Source: Alteribacillus bidgolensis (GTDB taxonomy: Bacteria > Bacillota > Bacilli > Bacillales > Marinococcaceae). Taken from it: a stretch of 64,000 bases of DNA. Location of the stretch: positions 3,841,272-3,905,271 of the forward strand of contig NZ_KZ614149.1 of assembly GCF_002886255.1 (NCBI RefSeq). Reading direction: 5' to 3'. Positions 45,306 to 54,207 of the stretch are shown here, piece after piece. The position numbers and the translations under genes are program-made. The notes under the pieces were generated by a model that saw nothing but the letters and a program-made list of their open reading frames with translations, was not told where the DNA came from and searched no databases. Position 1 is the stretch's first letter; each line of letters begins with the position of its first letter.

Positions 45306-46556
45306 TTGAATAATTTTATAGATGAAGCATTACAAGCTCATCGTGAAAACCATGGCAAACTTGAAATCACACCGAAAATAAAAGTTAGAAATCCTAAAGA
45401 TTTAAGCTTGGCTTATTCTCCGGGAGTGGCAGAACCATGTAAGGAAATACAAAAAGATAAGAGTGCTGTTTTTGAATATACCATGAAAGGAAATATGGTT
45501 GCTGTGATATCCGACGGGACAGCAGTCCTTGGTTTAGGCAATATTGGAGCTGAAGCATCGATACCTGTTATGGAGGGGAAAGCAGTCTTATTTAAAAGTT
45601 TTGCTGGAGTGGACGCGTTTCCACTTTCTTTAAATACAACGAGCATAAACAAAATAGTGGAAACTGTGAAATTGCTTGAACCAAACTTTGGGGGGATTAA
45701 TCTCGAAGATATTTCAGCTCCTAACTGTTTTATTATAGAAGAGCGGCTTAAACAGGAGACAAATATCCCCATTTTCCATGACGATCAGCATGGAACCGCA
45801 ATTGTTACGGTAGCTGGTTTATTAAATGCATTAAAATTAGTCAATAAACCGATAACCGATATAAAGGTAGTGGTAAATGGTGCAGGAGCAGCTGGGATTG
45901 CTAATATAAAGTTGCTAAATAAAATAGGAATAGAGAATCTCTTTTTATGTGATTCTAAAGGAATTATTTATGAGGGTAGACCTTTTGGAATGAGTGAGTC
46001 CAAAGAGAAGGCGTCGAAAATTACTAACCCTGAAAAGGTTCAAGGAACATTGAAAGATGTTTTAAAAGAAGCTGATGTCTTTATAGGAGTTTCAGCAGCA
46101 GGGACATTAAGTAAGGAGATGGTGAGAAGCATGAATGAGAATGCAATCATTTTTGCTATGGCAAACCCAGATCCTGAAATAATGCCTGATGAGGCTAAAG
46201 AAGCTGGTGCACGAATAGTAGGCACAGGACGATCGGACTTTCCCAATCAAGTGAATAATGTATTGGCGTTCCCGGGTATATTCCGTGGAGCTCTTGATGT
46301 TCATGCTACCGAGATCAATGAAGAAATGAAACTTGCAGCAGCTTATACTATTGCTTCGCTTATACCAGAAGAGGAATTATCAGAGGAATATGTAATTCCA
46401 GGTCCTTTTGACCCCCGAGTTGCACCGAATGTAGCAGCTGCAGTTGCCCAGGAGGCTATAGCAACAGGAGTTGCAAGAAGAGAAGTGGAGCCTTACAAGG
46501 TCAAAGAAAAAACAGAGAGACTATCTTTGATTAGAAAAGAGGAACTAATATTTTAA
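45306..46556 (+). CDS. NAD(P)-dependent malic enzyme
   Basis: A 416-residue short-form malic enzyme converting malate to pyruvate and CO2. YSPGVAEPCKEI (about 38), the Lys/Asp-containing FHDDQHGTAIV (about 157) and the Rossmann motif VNGAGAAGIANIKLL (about 195) are intact. TTG start after AAGGGGGG. Separate from the grd operon by a terminator and without its own palindrome. Together with pycA it would cycle C4 and C3 acids and could supply NADPH for the thioredoxin reductase; that link is inference. Confidence 0.94.
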   Translation: MNNFIDEALQAHRENHGKLEITPKIKVRNPKDLSLAYSPGVAEPCKEIQKDKSAVFEYTMKGNMVAVISDGTAVLGLGNIGAEASIPVMEGKAVLFKSFAGVDAFPLSLNTTSINKIVETVKLLEPNFGGINLEDISAPNCFIIEERLKQETNIPIFHDDQHGTAIVTVAGLLNALKLVNKPITDIKVVVNGAGAAGIANIKLLNKIGIENLFLCDSKGIIYEGRPFGMSESKEKASKITNPEKVQGTLKDVLKEADVFIGVSAAGTLSKEMVRSMNENAIIFAMANPDPEIMPDEAKEAGARIVGTGRSDFPNQVNNVLAFPGIFRGALDVHATEINEEMKLAAAYTIASLIPEEELSEEYVIPGPFDPRVAPNVAAAVAQEAIATGVARREVEPYKVKEKTERLSLIRKEELIF

Positions 46557-46761
46557 AGTAGTATATTTTGACAACAAAAATAAACAAAAACAAGTGTTTA
46601 CCCATTGAAAATTATGAGGAGTAAAGAACTTTTTTCTTAAGGAGTTCGCCTAAAGAGTATTAAATAACAAAGTCATATGGCAATAGAAATCTTTTATCTA
46701 ATCTTGAAATGAATTTATAAATCACGTGTTGAACTTGGTATTCGGATCGGGGGGACAGTGA

Positions 46762-46995
46762 ATGAGTAAAGCAAGGTTTAAACTTAATAGTTTTGAATAT
46801 GGGGAAAGTTTTGGAGTGCAGAAGGTAACCATATGTGGAACTCTCTTTCTCTCGGAATCTATAAAAACGCGAATTTATGAGGTGTACCAATTAAGAGATT
46901 TTAATAATAAGATTTCTTCTTCGGATCCCCGTACTCTTACGTTTAATGAAGTAGAAAAGTTATCTAATAAATATTATATTGACAAAATTTCATAA
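46762..46995 (+). CDS. Hypothetical protein, 77 aa
   Basis: A 77-residue soluble, charged protein beginning MSKARFKLNSFEYGESFGVQ. The ATG follows GGGGGGACAGTGA, a good ribosome site. A C-terminal part (SDPRTLTFNEVEKLSNKYY) looks helical. I do not recognise a family. A short imperfect hairpin (CCCCGTCT / AGATGGGG, about 47008-47031) follows and may terminate it. Confidence 0.5.
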   Translation: MSKARFKLNSFEYGESFGVQKVTICGTLFLSESIKTRIYEVYQLRDFNNKISSSDPRTLTFNEVEKLSNKYYIDKIS

Positions 46996-47039
46996 CAAGT
47001 CCAATAATCCCCGTCTTTTAGTTAGATGGGGATTTTAAT

Positions 47040-47458
47040 ATGTATCTTATTTTGAACGCTGGGACACCTGGGTTTTTCGGTGAATTAATTTAGAACTTAA
47101 CACTTCCAATATTCCCTGCTCTAACCCCCATTTAAAAGCTTTCTAGTAACGACAATACAGGACGGTTGATTTAACCTTTCGATGCATTACGAAGTCACTG
47201 AAGAAAGCATTGTTAGGAAACTAAAACGACAAAGTTTGTATAACGAAATAGATACAAGTAGCAGGAGAGATGTTCATAAAGAACCCAAAAGCTTTCAACT
47301 TGTTCATAAGAAAATATTTATGAACTAACCACATAGTTTTTAACATATCGCTCCAATTAATGCATATGGGTTATGCGCTAAAAACGTGGGAATTAGTAGA
47401 TATATACATTTTTTTAAATGGAGTTTGGAGAGATGATGGAAGAGATAAAGAGATAAAG
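47040..47458. other. Intergenic stretch without a supported gene
   Basis: AT-rich DNA with no convincing reading frame, promoter or RNA that I can identify before the tRNA-Sec gene. Confidence 0.4.
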
Positions 47459-47555
47459 TGGCGGGATTGCGTGGGAATCGAACCCACCGGAGACTGCACG
47501 AGCCTCCCTGGAGGTTTTGAAGACCTAGAGGGACACCAGTTCCCTATCCAATCCC
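47459..47555 (-). tRNA. selC: Selenocysteine tRNA (TCA anticodon)
   Basis: On the minus strand a 97-base tRNA starts GGGATTGG, has a long D-stem (AGGGA...TCCCT), anticodon loop CTTCAAA with TCA, a long variable arm of about 20 bases with a G/C stem, T-arm GTGGGTTCGATTCCCAC and ends GCAATCCC-G-CCA. The eight-base acceptor, G discriminator, long variable arm and UGA-reading anticodon identify tRNA-Sec. The eighth acceptor pair appears to be G-G, a mismatch. This gene supports the reading of in-frame TGA codons in grdA and grdB as Sec. Confidence 0.95.
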
Positions 47556-47576
47556 GTAGGTATTATTTATATTTTT

Positions 47577-47605
47577 ATTATAAATAGATGTGTTATAAAT
47601 TTCAA
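47577..47605 (-). promoter_or_regulatory. Sigma-A promoter of tRNA-Sec
   Basis: On the minus strand TTGAAA, 17-base spacer, TATAAT, ending 21 bases before the tRNA 5' end. Confidence 0.8.
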
Positions 47606-47695
47606 GTATTAAATAATCAAAATTATATAATAATCTAACGTTATAAACTTACATAGTAGGAAATGAATTTTTTAATAAAAAAATTTATTTATAAA

Positions 47696-47707
47696 TAATC
47701 ATGATTA
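47696..47707. promoter_or_regulatory. Palindromic operator TAATCATGATTA, site 7 (modA)
   Basis: Perfect palindrome in the region between tRNA-Sec (minus) and modA (plus). A possible modA promoter TTGTGA, 17 bases, TATTCT starts three bases after it (47710-47738). Confidence 0.8.
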
Positions 47708-47797
47708 TATTGTGATTTAGATTATTTAATGTTATTCTCGATATAACAATTAGTTATTTATTAAATCCACTATTTCAAATTAAGAAAGGAGAACATT

Positions 47798-48592
47798 ATG
47801 AAGAATTCTGTTTTATTTGTATCTTTGCTTTTAGTCATGGTTACATCTGCATCCTGTAGCAATAAAGCTGATGGAACTTCAAAAGAAAACTCAGAGCTTA
47901 CTATTTTTGCTGCTGCTCAACTTCAAGATGTTTTTAAAGAATTAAGTGACGTATTTGAAGAGAAGACAGACAGTAATGTCAAGATTAGTTTTGCGGGGAG
48001 TCAAGTTGTGAGAACTCAAATTGAACAAGGAGCACAAGCGGATATATTTGCTTCGGCTAATTTATCCCATATGGAGGCTCTACAAGATCGAGGTCTTGTT
48101 AGTGATGATGTTATTTTTTCACATAATTTTCTTACGGTTCTTCTCCCAGAAGAAAATCCTGCAGGGATTGAAAGGTTAGAAGAATTAGGGGAGAAAAGCT
48201 ACCGTTTGGTTTTAGGAGTTGAAGATGTACCTATAGGTATTTACGCGAGACAATTTTTAGATAAAGCAAATGATCGCTACGGCTCTCAATATAAGGAGCA
48301 AGTTTTAGCAAATACATCTTCTCTAGAAACAAATACAAGACAAGTTTCAGGAAAGATTGCATTAGGAGAAGGAGATATTGGAATTACTTATGTAACTGAT
48401 GTCATTCCAAGTATTCAAGATCAAGTAACTACAATAGATATTCCTGATGAACTGAATGTAAAATCTAATAACACAATTGCAATTACTACTGATACCAATC
48501 AACCTGAGTTAGCACAACAATGGATTGATTTTATTATGTCAGAAGAAGGTCAAGACATTCTAGCGGATCATAAGTTTACTACAGTCAAGTAG
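47798..48592 (+). CDS. modA: Molybdate ABC transporter substrate-binding lipoprotein ModA
   Basis: A 264-residue lipoprotein with a signal sequence and lipobox TSASC. The mature protein has LTIFAAAQLQDVFKEL and FAGSQVVRTQIEQGAQADIFASAN, typical of ModA oxyanion-binding proteins, and ends in the HKFTTVK type tail. AGAAAGGAG precedes the ATG. First gene of modABC, followed by genes for an iron-sulfur and a molybdopterin protein that need the metal. Confidence 0.94.
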   Translation: MKNSVLFVSLLLVMVTSASCSNKADGTSKENSELTIFAAAQLQDVFKELSDVFEEKTDSNVKISFAGSQVVRTQIEQGAQADIFASANLSHMEALQDRGLVSDDVIFSHNFLTVLLPEENPAGIERLEELGEKSYRLVLGVEDVPIGIYARQFLDKANDRYGSQYKEQVLANTSSLETNTRQVSGKIALGEGDIGITYVTDVIPSIQDQVTTIDIPDELNVKSNNTIAITTDTNQPELAQQWIDFIMSEEGQDILADHKFTTVK

Positions 48593-48609
48593 ATAGGAAG
48601 TGTGTGCTA

Positions 48610-49482
48610 ATGTTGAAAATTTATCGCATGATGGAAATTTCTATATTCTCTTTAATTGTAGCGATTACATTTAGCTTTCTCTTTTTTCCTTTAATTATTG
48701 TTTTTTTCGATATGTCTCTTGGTGAAATGATAAGTTATTTGCATACCCCTTTAGCAATTGAATCATTAAAGCTTAGTGTATATTCAACTTCTATATCATT
48801 GGTATTAATTTTACTTTTTGGAACTCCTTTAGCATATTTTCTAGCAAAAAACGATTTTAAAGGAAAACAGGTCATAGACGTGCTGATTCAACTTCCGATT
48901 GTTATCCCCCCTGCAGTTGCTGGAGTTGGATTATTAATGGTCTTTGGTCGTGTTGGGCTTCTTGGCCCATGGCTAAATTCATTTGGAATTCAAATCGGTT
49001 TTACAATGAATGCTGTTATTATGGCTCAAGCCTTTATTTCTGCTCCTTTTTATATTATGGCAGCAAGGACTGCTTTTTCTAGTGTCGATCAAAATATAGA
49101 ATCAGTATCAAGAACACTTGGCAGTTCACGTTTACGAACGTTTTTTAAAGTAATTCTTCCATTATCACTACCCGGACTGTTGACAGGGGCGGCATTAAGC
49201 TGGGGACGTGCTCTAGGAGAATTTGGCGCAACTATTATGTTTGCAGGGAATTTACCTGGAGTAACTCAAACAATGCCTTTGGCAATTTTTGCAGCAATGG
49301 AATCAGATATGAAGATTGCAGTTGCTATTTCTGCTTTACTTATAGGTGTAGCATTTTGTCTGCTACTGAGTGTTAAATTAATTGAATATTATCCAAATTT
49401 CAAAGTATATCTTCGAAAAAGAAAGGGGAATAAGAAATGGTTAGCTGTCAAATCAAAAAGAGCCTCGGAAACTTTGAATTAA
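48610..49482 (+). CDS. modB: Molybdate ABC transporter permease ModB
   Basis: A 290-residue permease with about five or six transmembrane helices and the EAA-type loop in SRTLGSSRLRTFFKVILPLSLPG (contact with ModC). LPIVIPPAVAGVGLL and GRALGEFGATIMFAGN are ModB hallmarks. The ATG at 48610 lies nine bases behind AGGAAG; the in-frame GTG two codons earlier is too close. Overlaps modC by 46 bases. Confidence 0.93.
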   Translation: MLKIYRMMEISIFSLIVAITFSFLFFPLIIVFFDMSLGEMISYLHTPLAIESLKLSVYSTSISLVLILLFGTPLAYFLAKNDFKGKQVIDVLIQLPIVIPPAVAGVGLLMVFGRVGLLGPWLNSFGIQIGFTMNAVIMAQAFISAPFYIMAARTAFSSVDQNIESVSRTLGSSRLRTFFKVILPLSLPGLLTGAALSWGRALGEFGATIMFAGNLPGVTQTMPLAIFAAMESDMKIAVAISALLIGVAFCLLLSVKLIEYYPNFKVYLRKRKGNKKWLAVKSKRASETLN

Positions 49483-50531
49483 ATGTTGATTTTACAATGG
49501 AGAATGAAACTTTAGTTATTGTTGGGCATAGTGGTTGTGGAAAGAGTACGACACTGAGAGCTTTATCAGGTTTACTTACTCCTGATGAAGGGGTGATTGA
49601 AGTCGAGGGACAGGTCTTCTTTAACAAAGAGAAGAAAATTAATGTTTCCCCGGAATATAGAGAAATAGGCTTTCTTTTTCAAAATTATGCCTTATTTCCA
49701 CATATGACAATATTTGAAAATGTTGCTTATGGCTTAGCTGCTCGTAAACTATTAAAACCTGAAATTGAACGTCGAGTTATAGAGCAATTAGAACAATTAA
49801 ATATTCTTGCTTATGCTGATAATATACCAGCCGAATTGTCTGGAGGACAGCAACAACGGGTGGCTTTGGCAAGAGCACTTGTTCTAAAACCAAAGTTATT
49901 ACTACTTGATGAGCCTTTAAGTGCACTTGATGTGACAACCAGGGACCGCGTTCGTCGTGAATTGAAAAAAACATTGGCTGAATTAAAAATACCAGCAATT
50001 GTTGTCACACACGACTATGAGGATGCAATTAGCTTAGGACATCGAATTATGGTAATGGATGGCGGTAGAGTTATCCAGGAAGGGACTCCACAAGAATTAA
50101 TTATTCAACCTCGTTCTGAATTTGTTGCTGATTTTAGCGGGACGAATTATTTTGACGCTACATATCTTGGTCAAACAAATGGAATTGGCCAGTATAGGTT
50201 GTCTAATGGGAATGCAATAATACAAACGCAGAATGTAGATAAAAAAGGGAAGGAAGTTTCAATATTAATACACCCTTGGGACATACGGATAACTAAAGAA
50301 AAGCCTGTTGGAAAATTTGTTAATGTAATACCTAGTAAAGTTACTCGAATACTATCCTATGGAAATAGATTTAGAGTGGACATAGAAGGAACCATACCGT
50401 TAATGACTGAAATTGCAAGAGACCAGATGAATATTCTGTCAGATTTAGACGAAGGGCAAAGTATTTATGCAATTATAGAAAACGAAGCAGTCCAAGTTTT
50501 CTCTCATTCGGAGGAGGAAGCGTATGCATAA
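49437..50531 (+). CDS. modC: Molybdate ABC transporter ATPase ModC
   Basis: A 364-residue ABC ATPase: Walker A GHSGCGKST (about 32), Q-loop FQNYALFPHM, signature LSGGQQQRVALARAL, Walker B LLLLDEPLSALD and a C-terminal TOBE/MOP-like domain (about 285-355). AAAGGGGAATAAG precedes the ATG. Overlaps the next gene by eight bases. Confidence 0.93.
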   Translation: MVSCQIKKSLGNFELNVDFTMENETLVIVGHSGCGKSTTLRALSGLLTPDEGVIEVEGQVFFNKEKKINVSPEYREIGFLFQNYALFPHMTIFENVAYGLAARKLLKPEIERRVIEQLEQLNILAYADNIPAELSGGQQQRVALARALVLKPKLLLLDEPLSALDVTTRDRVRRELKKTLAELKIPAIVVTHDYEDAISLGHRIMVMDGGRVIQEGTPQELIIQPRSEFVADFSGTNYFDATYLGQTNGIGQYRLSNGNAIIQTQNVDKKGKEVSILIHPWDIRITKEKPVGKFVNVIPSKVTRILSYGNRFRVDIEGTIPLMTEIARDQMNILSDLDEGQSIYAIIENEAVQVFSHSEEEAYA

Positions 50532-51168
50532 GCAATATGGAATACTTATTGATTTGCGGCGCTGTGCAGGGTGTCATGCTTGCACCGTCGCTTGTAAATC
50601 GGAGCATGATGTACCACTTGGCTCCTTTCGAACTAGAGTAGAGTCGATCGAAACTGGACACTACCCGACCGTAAAGCGTCATTTTATCCCAATGATGTGT
50701 AATCAATGTACAGATGCTCCATGCATTTCAGCATGCCCAACCAATTCCATTCAACGTGATGAAATGGGTATTATTACAATTAATCAGGAATCGTGTGTGG
50801 GAGCAGCAGATTGTGTACCAGCTTGTCCTTATGAGGCTATTTTCCTTCATCCACAAACAAATATAGCAAGTAAGTGTGATTTTTGTAAGGAACGTTTAAT
50901 AGAAGGAGAAGAGCCGGCTTGTGTCAGTACATGTCCAACAGATGCTTTCGTGTTTGGTGACATTAATAATCCCTCATCAAAAATCGCTTCTATGATTAAG
51001 GACAATGATGTACTTAGATTACAAGAAGAAGCAGCAACAGAGCCGAATGTGTTTTATCTTCAGTTGGATAAATTAACAGAATCGTTACTCAATGGAATTA
51101 ACAACGGCAAGGAAAGGAAGGAGAGACATGGAACAAAAAAAGAAACGAATTCCCACGATGTGTATTAA
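50524..51168 (+). CDS. Four-cluster ferredoxin-type electron-transfer subunit
   Basis: A 214-residue NrfC/PsrB/DmsB-like protein. Cys motifs: CAGCHACTVAC; CNQCTDAPCISAC; CVGAADCVPAC; CDFCKERLIEGEEPACVSTC. The third lacks its second Cys (Ala instead), so one cluster is probably [3Fe-4S] or altered, as in some nitrate and DMSO reductase beta subunits. No signal peptide, so it is cytoplasmic. The C-terminal tail is highly charged, and the gene overlaps the catalytic subunit gene by 41 bases, marking them as partners. Confidence 0.92.
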   Translation: MHKQYGILIDLRRCAGCHACTVACKSEHDVPLGSFRTRVESIETGHYPTVKRHFIPMMCNQCTDAPCISACPTNSIQRDEMGIITINQESCVGAADCVPACPYEAIFLHPQTNIASKCDFCKERLIEGEEPACVSTCPTDAFVFGDINNPSSKIASMIKDNDVLRLQEEAATEPNVFYLQLDKLTESLLNGINNGKERKERHGTKKETNSHDVY

Positions 51169-53461
51169 TTGCAGTACGATTTGTGGATTACTTGCCCATG
51201 TCGAGAATGGGAAAGTAATAAAGTTAGAGGGAAATCCAAATGACCCCAATTCTCGTGGTCATATATGTGCGAAAGGCCATGCTGCTAGAAACATGCTTTA
51301 TGACCCATCGCGTATCCTTCATCCTTTAAAGCGTGTTGGAAAGCGTGGGGAAGGAAAATGGAAACGAATTAGCTGGGAGGAAGCGATTGAGGAGGTTGTT
51401 AGCCATCTAAAGCCGCTTCGTGCAAAAGGGAAGCCAGAACAATTAGTACTGCAATATGGACGTGATTGTACAAATGGTATATTAGATCGATTTACAGATG
51501 CATTTGGAACACCGAACAAAGTTGGTCATCGTGGACTTTGTTCCCTAAATAAACGAATGGCTATTAAAGCAACAATTGGTGATACCGATTGGGATACGAA
51601 TGATGTCGCACATACGAGGTATATTTTAAATTTTGGCAGTAATCTATATGAGGCTCACCAAGGTCACGTCCCTTTTTTACAACGTGTAGTTGAAGGCCGA
51701 ATTGAAAATGGAGCAAAACTAGTAACCTTTGATGTGCGTTTATCGAATACAGCAGCACGATCGGATGAGTGGGTACCGATTTTCCCCGGAACGGATGGTT
51801 TAGTTGCACTAGCAATGGGTCATGTAATCATGGAGGAAGGACTTTATGACAAAGTATTCTTGGATACATGGACGAATTATTCTTCGAAAGAGTTGAAGAA
51901 ATATTTAGAACAATTTACTCCAGAACAGGCTGCAAAGGAAAGCGGGGTGCCGGTCTCAACAATTCGTCGTATTGCAATTGAATTTGCAAAGGCTTCTCCG
52001 CGTTGTACAACTGTTTCAAACAGGGGCTCTCAAGCACATAGTAATGGATTTCATAACGAAAGAGCAATTATTTTATTAAATGCAATTGTCGGTAACGTTG
52101 GGAAAAAGGGTGGCTGGTGTTATATTGCTGGAAAGCTTGATGATAGTGTTGTTCCTCAGCCCAAACCTTCTCCACCTAAACCAAGTGTCAAAACTGAACT
52201 TTCACATCCATCAGCGTACCCTTTTGTAAATAAGATATATCCACGTGCGGTTTCATCGACCATTTACCCATATATAGCCGAAAGCAAGGTCCAAGTTGGA
52301 GCATTAATGACATACTATGTAAATGCTCCGATGAGTTGGCCTGAAGGTTCGACAACTGTTAAGGAAATATATTTAGATGAAGAAAAAATTCCGTTTCATG
52401 TGGCAATTGATGCGTTTTATAGTGAGTCCGCCCATTTAGCGGATATTATCCTTCCAGATGCCACGTTTCTTGAAAAGTGGGATCTTGATGCTAGAAATTC
52501 CTATGAGCTCATTCCTTATGTGGGTCTTCGTCAACCTGTTGTCCAACCGAGAGGCCAATCCCGGGATATCAGAGATATTTTAAAAGAAATTGCTCATGGA
52601 ATAGGGGATGGAATGGATGCATACTTTCAATATTGTTCAGCGGAGGAATACATTCATGAATGGGCTAAAAGTGTACCTGGCGGCGTACAATCTCTAAAGG
52701 AGAACGGATTCTATTGGGATAGTAGTAAGCAACCAAACTATGAACCTTTTTTACAAGTTTTACCTAAAAGTAAATGGAAGGATGCTTTGATAGAAAAGGA
52801 TACAGGGATTATCAAAACAAGAGATGGGGTTTCTATCGGAATTCTGTTAAATGGCAAAGCTTATCGAGGATTTGCGACAGAAACAAGAAAGTTCCAAATA
52901 TATTTACCTGATTTAGAGAGGTTCAATCAAAATCATGAAATGGAGGCAGATCCGTTGCCAACGTATGTTCCAATTAAAAATAGAGAATTGAAAGAAAATG
53001 AATTCATCTTAACTACATTTAAATGGAACGTACATACACAATCAAGGACAATGAATCAAAAATGGCTGGCAGAGATTGTTCATGATAACCCAATGTGGAT
53101 AAATCCAGCCACCGCTGCTTCCTTCCATATAAAAGATGGAGACATAGTAGAAGTATCTAGTAATATAGCAAAGATGAACATAAAAGTGCACCTTACCGAG
53201 GGAATTCATCCGAAGGTTGTTGCCATTTCAGCAAGTATGGGACATTTTAAGTACGGACCGATAGCATCAGGCCAGGATATAGACAAAGGAGCACAAGAAG
53301 GAGTTAATCCAAAGTATGATGATAATGATATAAATGATAATAAGTGGTGGGATGAAATAGGATATAATCCGAATCCTCTAATTCCTAGTAAGACAGATCC
53401 AGTTGGCGGAGGACAATCATGGAACGATACCATTGTTACGATAAAAAAGCAGCAGGTATGA
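51128..53461 (+). CDS. Molybdopterin oxidoreductase, DMSO-reductase superfamily catalytic subunit
   Basis: A 777-residue enzyme. The N-terminal [4Fe-4S] motif CINCSTICGLLAHV with the fourth Cys in GHICAKGHA, the molybdopterin segments and a C-terminal MopB-binding domain (about 640-750) are present. The Mo ligand is likely the Cys in GHRGLCSLNKR (about residue 134), which recalls polysulfide/thiosulfate and selenate/arsenate-type reductases more than formate dehydrogenases. There is no Tat signal and no NrfD-type membrane anchor nearby. ATG at 51128 after GGAAGGAGAGAC. Substrate unknown; being behind modABC, its Mo supply is co-expressed. Confidence 0.9.
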   Translation: MEQKKKRIPTMCINCSTICGLLAHVENGKVIKLEGNPNDPNSRGHICAKGHAARNMLYDPSRILHPLKRVGKRGEGKWKRISWEEAIEEVVSHLKPLRAKGKPEQLVLQYGRDCTNGILDRFTDAFGTPNKVGHRGLCSLNKRMAIKATIGDTDWDTNDVAHTRYILNFGSNLYEAHQGHVPFLQRVVEGRIENGAKLVTFDVRLSNTAARSDEWVPIFPGTDGLVALAMGHVIMEEGLYDKVFLDTWTNYSSKELKKYLEQFTPEQAAKESGVPVSTIRRIAIEFAKASPRCTTVSNRGSQAHSNGFHNERAIILLNAIVGNVGKKGGWCYIAGKLDDSVVPQPKPSPPKPSVKTELSHPSAYPFVNKIYPRAVSSTIYPYIAESKVQVGALMTYYVNAPMSWPEGSTTVKEIYLDEEKIPFHVAIDAFYSESAHLADIILPDATFLEKWDLDARNSYELIPYVGLRQPVVQPRGQSRDIRDILKEIAHGIGDGMDAYFQYCSAEEYIHEWAKSVPGGVQSLKENGFYWDSSKQPNYEPFLQVLPKSKWKDALIEKDTGIIKTRDGVSIGILLNGKAYRGFATETRKFQIYLPDLERFNQNHEMEADPLPTYVPIKNRELKENEFILTTFKWNVHTQSRTMNQKWLAEIVHDNPMWINPATAASFHIKDGDIVEVSSNIAKMNIKVHLTEGIHPKVVAISASMGHFKYGPIASGQDIDKGAQEGVNPKYDDNDINDNKWWDEIGYNPNPLIPSKTDPVGGGQSWNDTIVTIKKQQV

Positions 53462-53465
53462 TAAA

Positions 53466-53999
53466 ATGTTTGAACAATTAAGCTTCTATTGGAAATTATT
53501 TATTTCCTTTGTTAAGCCTGGTTTATTAGGTTTTGGGGGAGGGCCTGCCTCGATCCCGTTTATTGAAAAAGAAGTGTGTGATAAAAACAACTGGATGACA
53601 CATGAAGAATTTTTCGAAGCACTTGCTTTAGGTAACTCGTTGCCAGGTCCTATCACAACAAAATTGGCGGCAATTGTTGGCTACAAGGTCGGGGGCATCA
53701 CAGGAATGACAGTAGCAATAACCGGGATGGTTGTTCCTACTGCAATACTTGTTGTTCTTTTGACAAACCTTTATATGAAGTATAAAAATATTCCTAAAAT
53801 AGAAGGAATCATTCATGTATTAAAAGTAGTTGTAGTTGTTCTTTTGTTACAGGTAACATGGGAGTTAGGTAAGAATGGAATTACAGATAAATTAACTATT
53901 TGTATTTTTATTGCAGCGACTATAGCGATATTTACTTTTAAATTACACCCTTTATTAGTTATAGTCTTGGCAATAGTCTTTGCTTTAATCTTTTTGTAG
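53466..53999 (+). CDS. Chromate transporter family protein (ChrA half)
   Basis: A 177-residue membrane protein of the CHR family with KPGLLGFGGGPASIPFIEKEV and NSLPGPITTKLAAIVGYKVGG, hallmarks of the short one-domain type. Such halves usually occur as adjacent pairs; only one is present here. It starts four bases after the molybdoenzyme stop, so it is in the same operon and may move an oxyanion related to that enzyme's substrate. Confidence 0.9.
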   Translation: MFEQLSFYWKLFISFVKPGLLGFGGGPASIPFIEKEVCDKNNWMTHEEFFEALALGNSLPGPITTKLAAIVGYKVGGITGMTVAITGMVVPTAILVVLLTNLYMKYKNIPKIEGIIHVLKVVVVVLLLQVTWELGKNGITDKLTICIFIAATIAIFTFKLHPLLVIVLAIVFALIFL

Positions 54000-54080
54000 A
54001 ATAAGAGATTTTTTCGGTCCCTATGTCAAGAAAGCAGACACCTAAATAACAAAATTTAGAACAAAAAAGACTTGTTTGGC

Positions 54081-54207
54081 CTACCCTAGGCACTCAAATT
54101 TAAGCAGATAACGAGTAAACTGTTTCGCATACTGTACAGGGATCATGTAGCCAATAAAACTGTGCATTCTCTTTCGGTTATAGAAGAACTCGATGTATCG
54201 ACACAGC
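54081..54207 (-). pseudogene. IS3-family transposase OrfB C-terminal remnant
   Basis: About 41 codons on the minus strand read CRYIEFFYNRKRMHSFIGYM then IPVQYAKQF, the typical C-terminal end of IS3-type integrase-core transposases (YIxFYNxxRxH...PxQY), ending in a TAG at 54081. Upstream parts are missing and no terminal repeats are visible. Confidence 0.85.

Noticed and set aside
47360..47587. 75-codon frame across the tRNA-Sec gene
   Set aside because: It is a chance frame on the opposite strand of the tRNA.
51128..53461. Formate dehydrogenase with Sec
   Set aside because: No in-frame TGA, and the Mo-ligand region carries Cys in GHRGLCSLNKR; the general pattern fits other reductases better.
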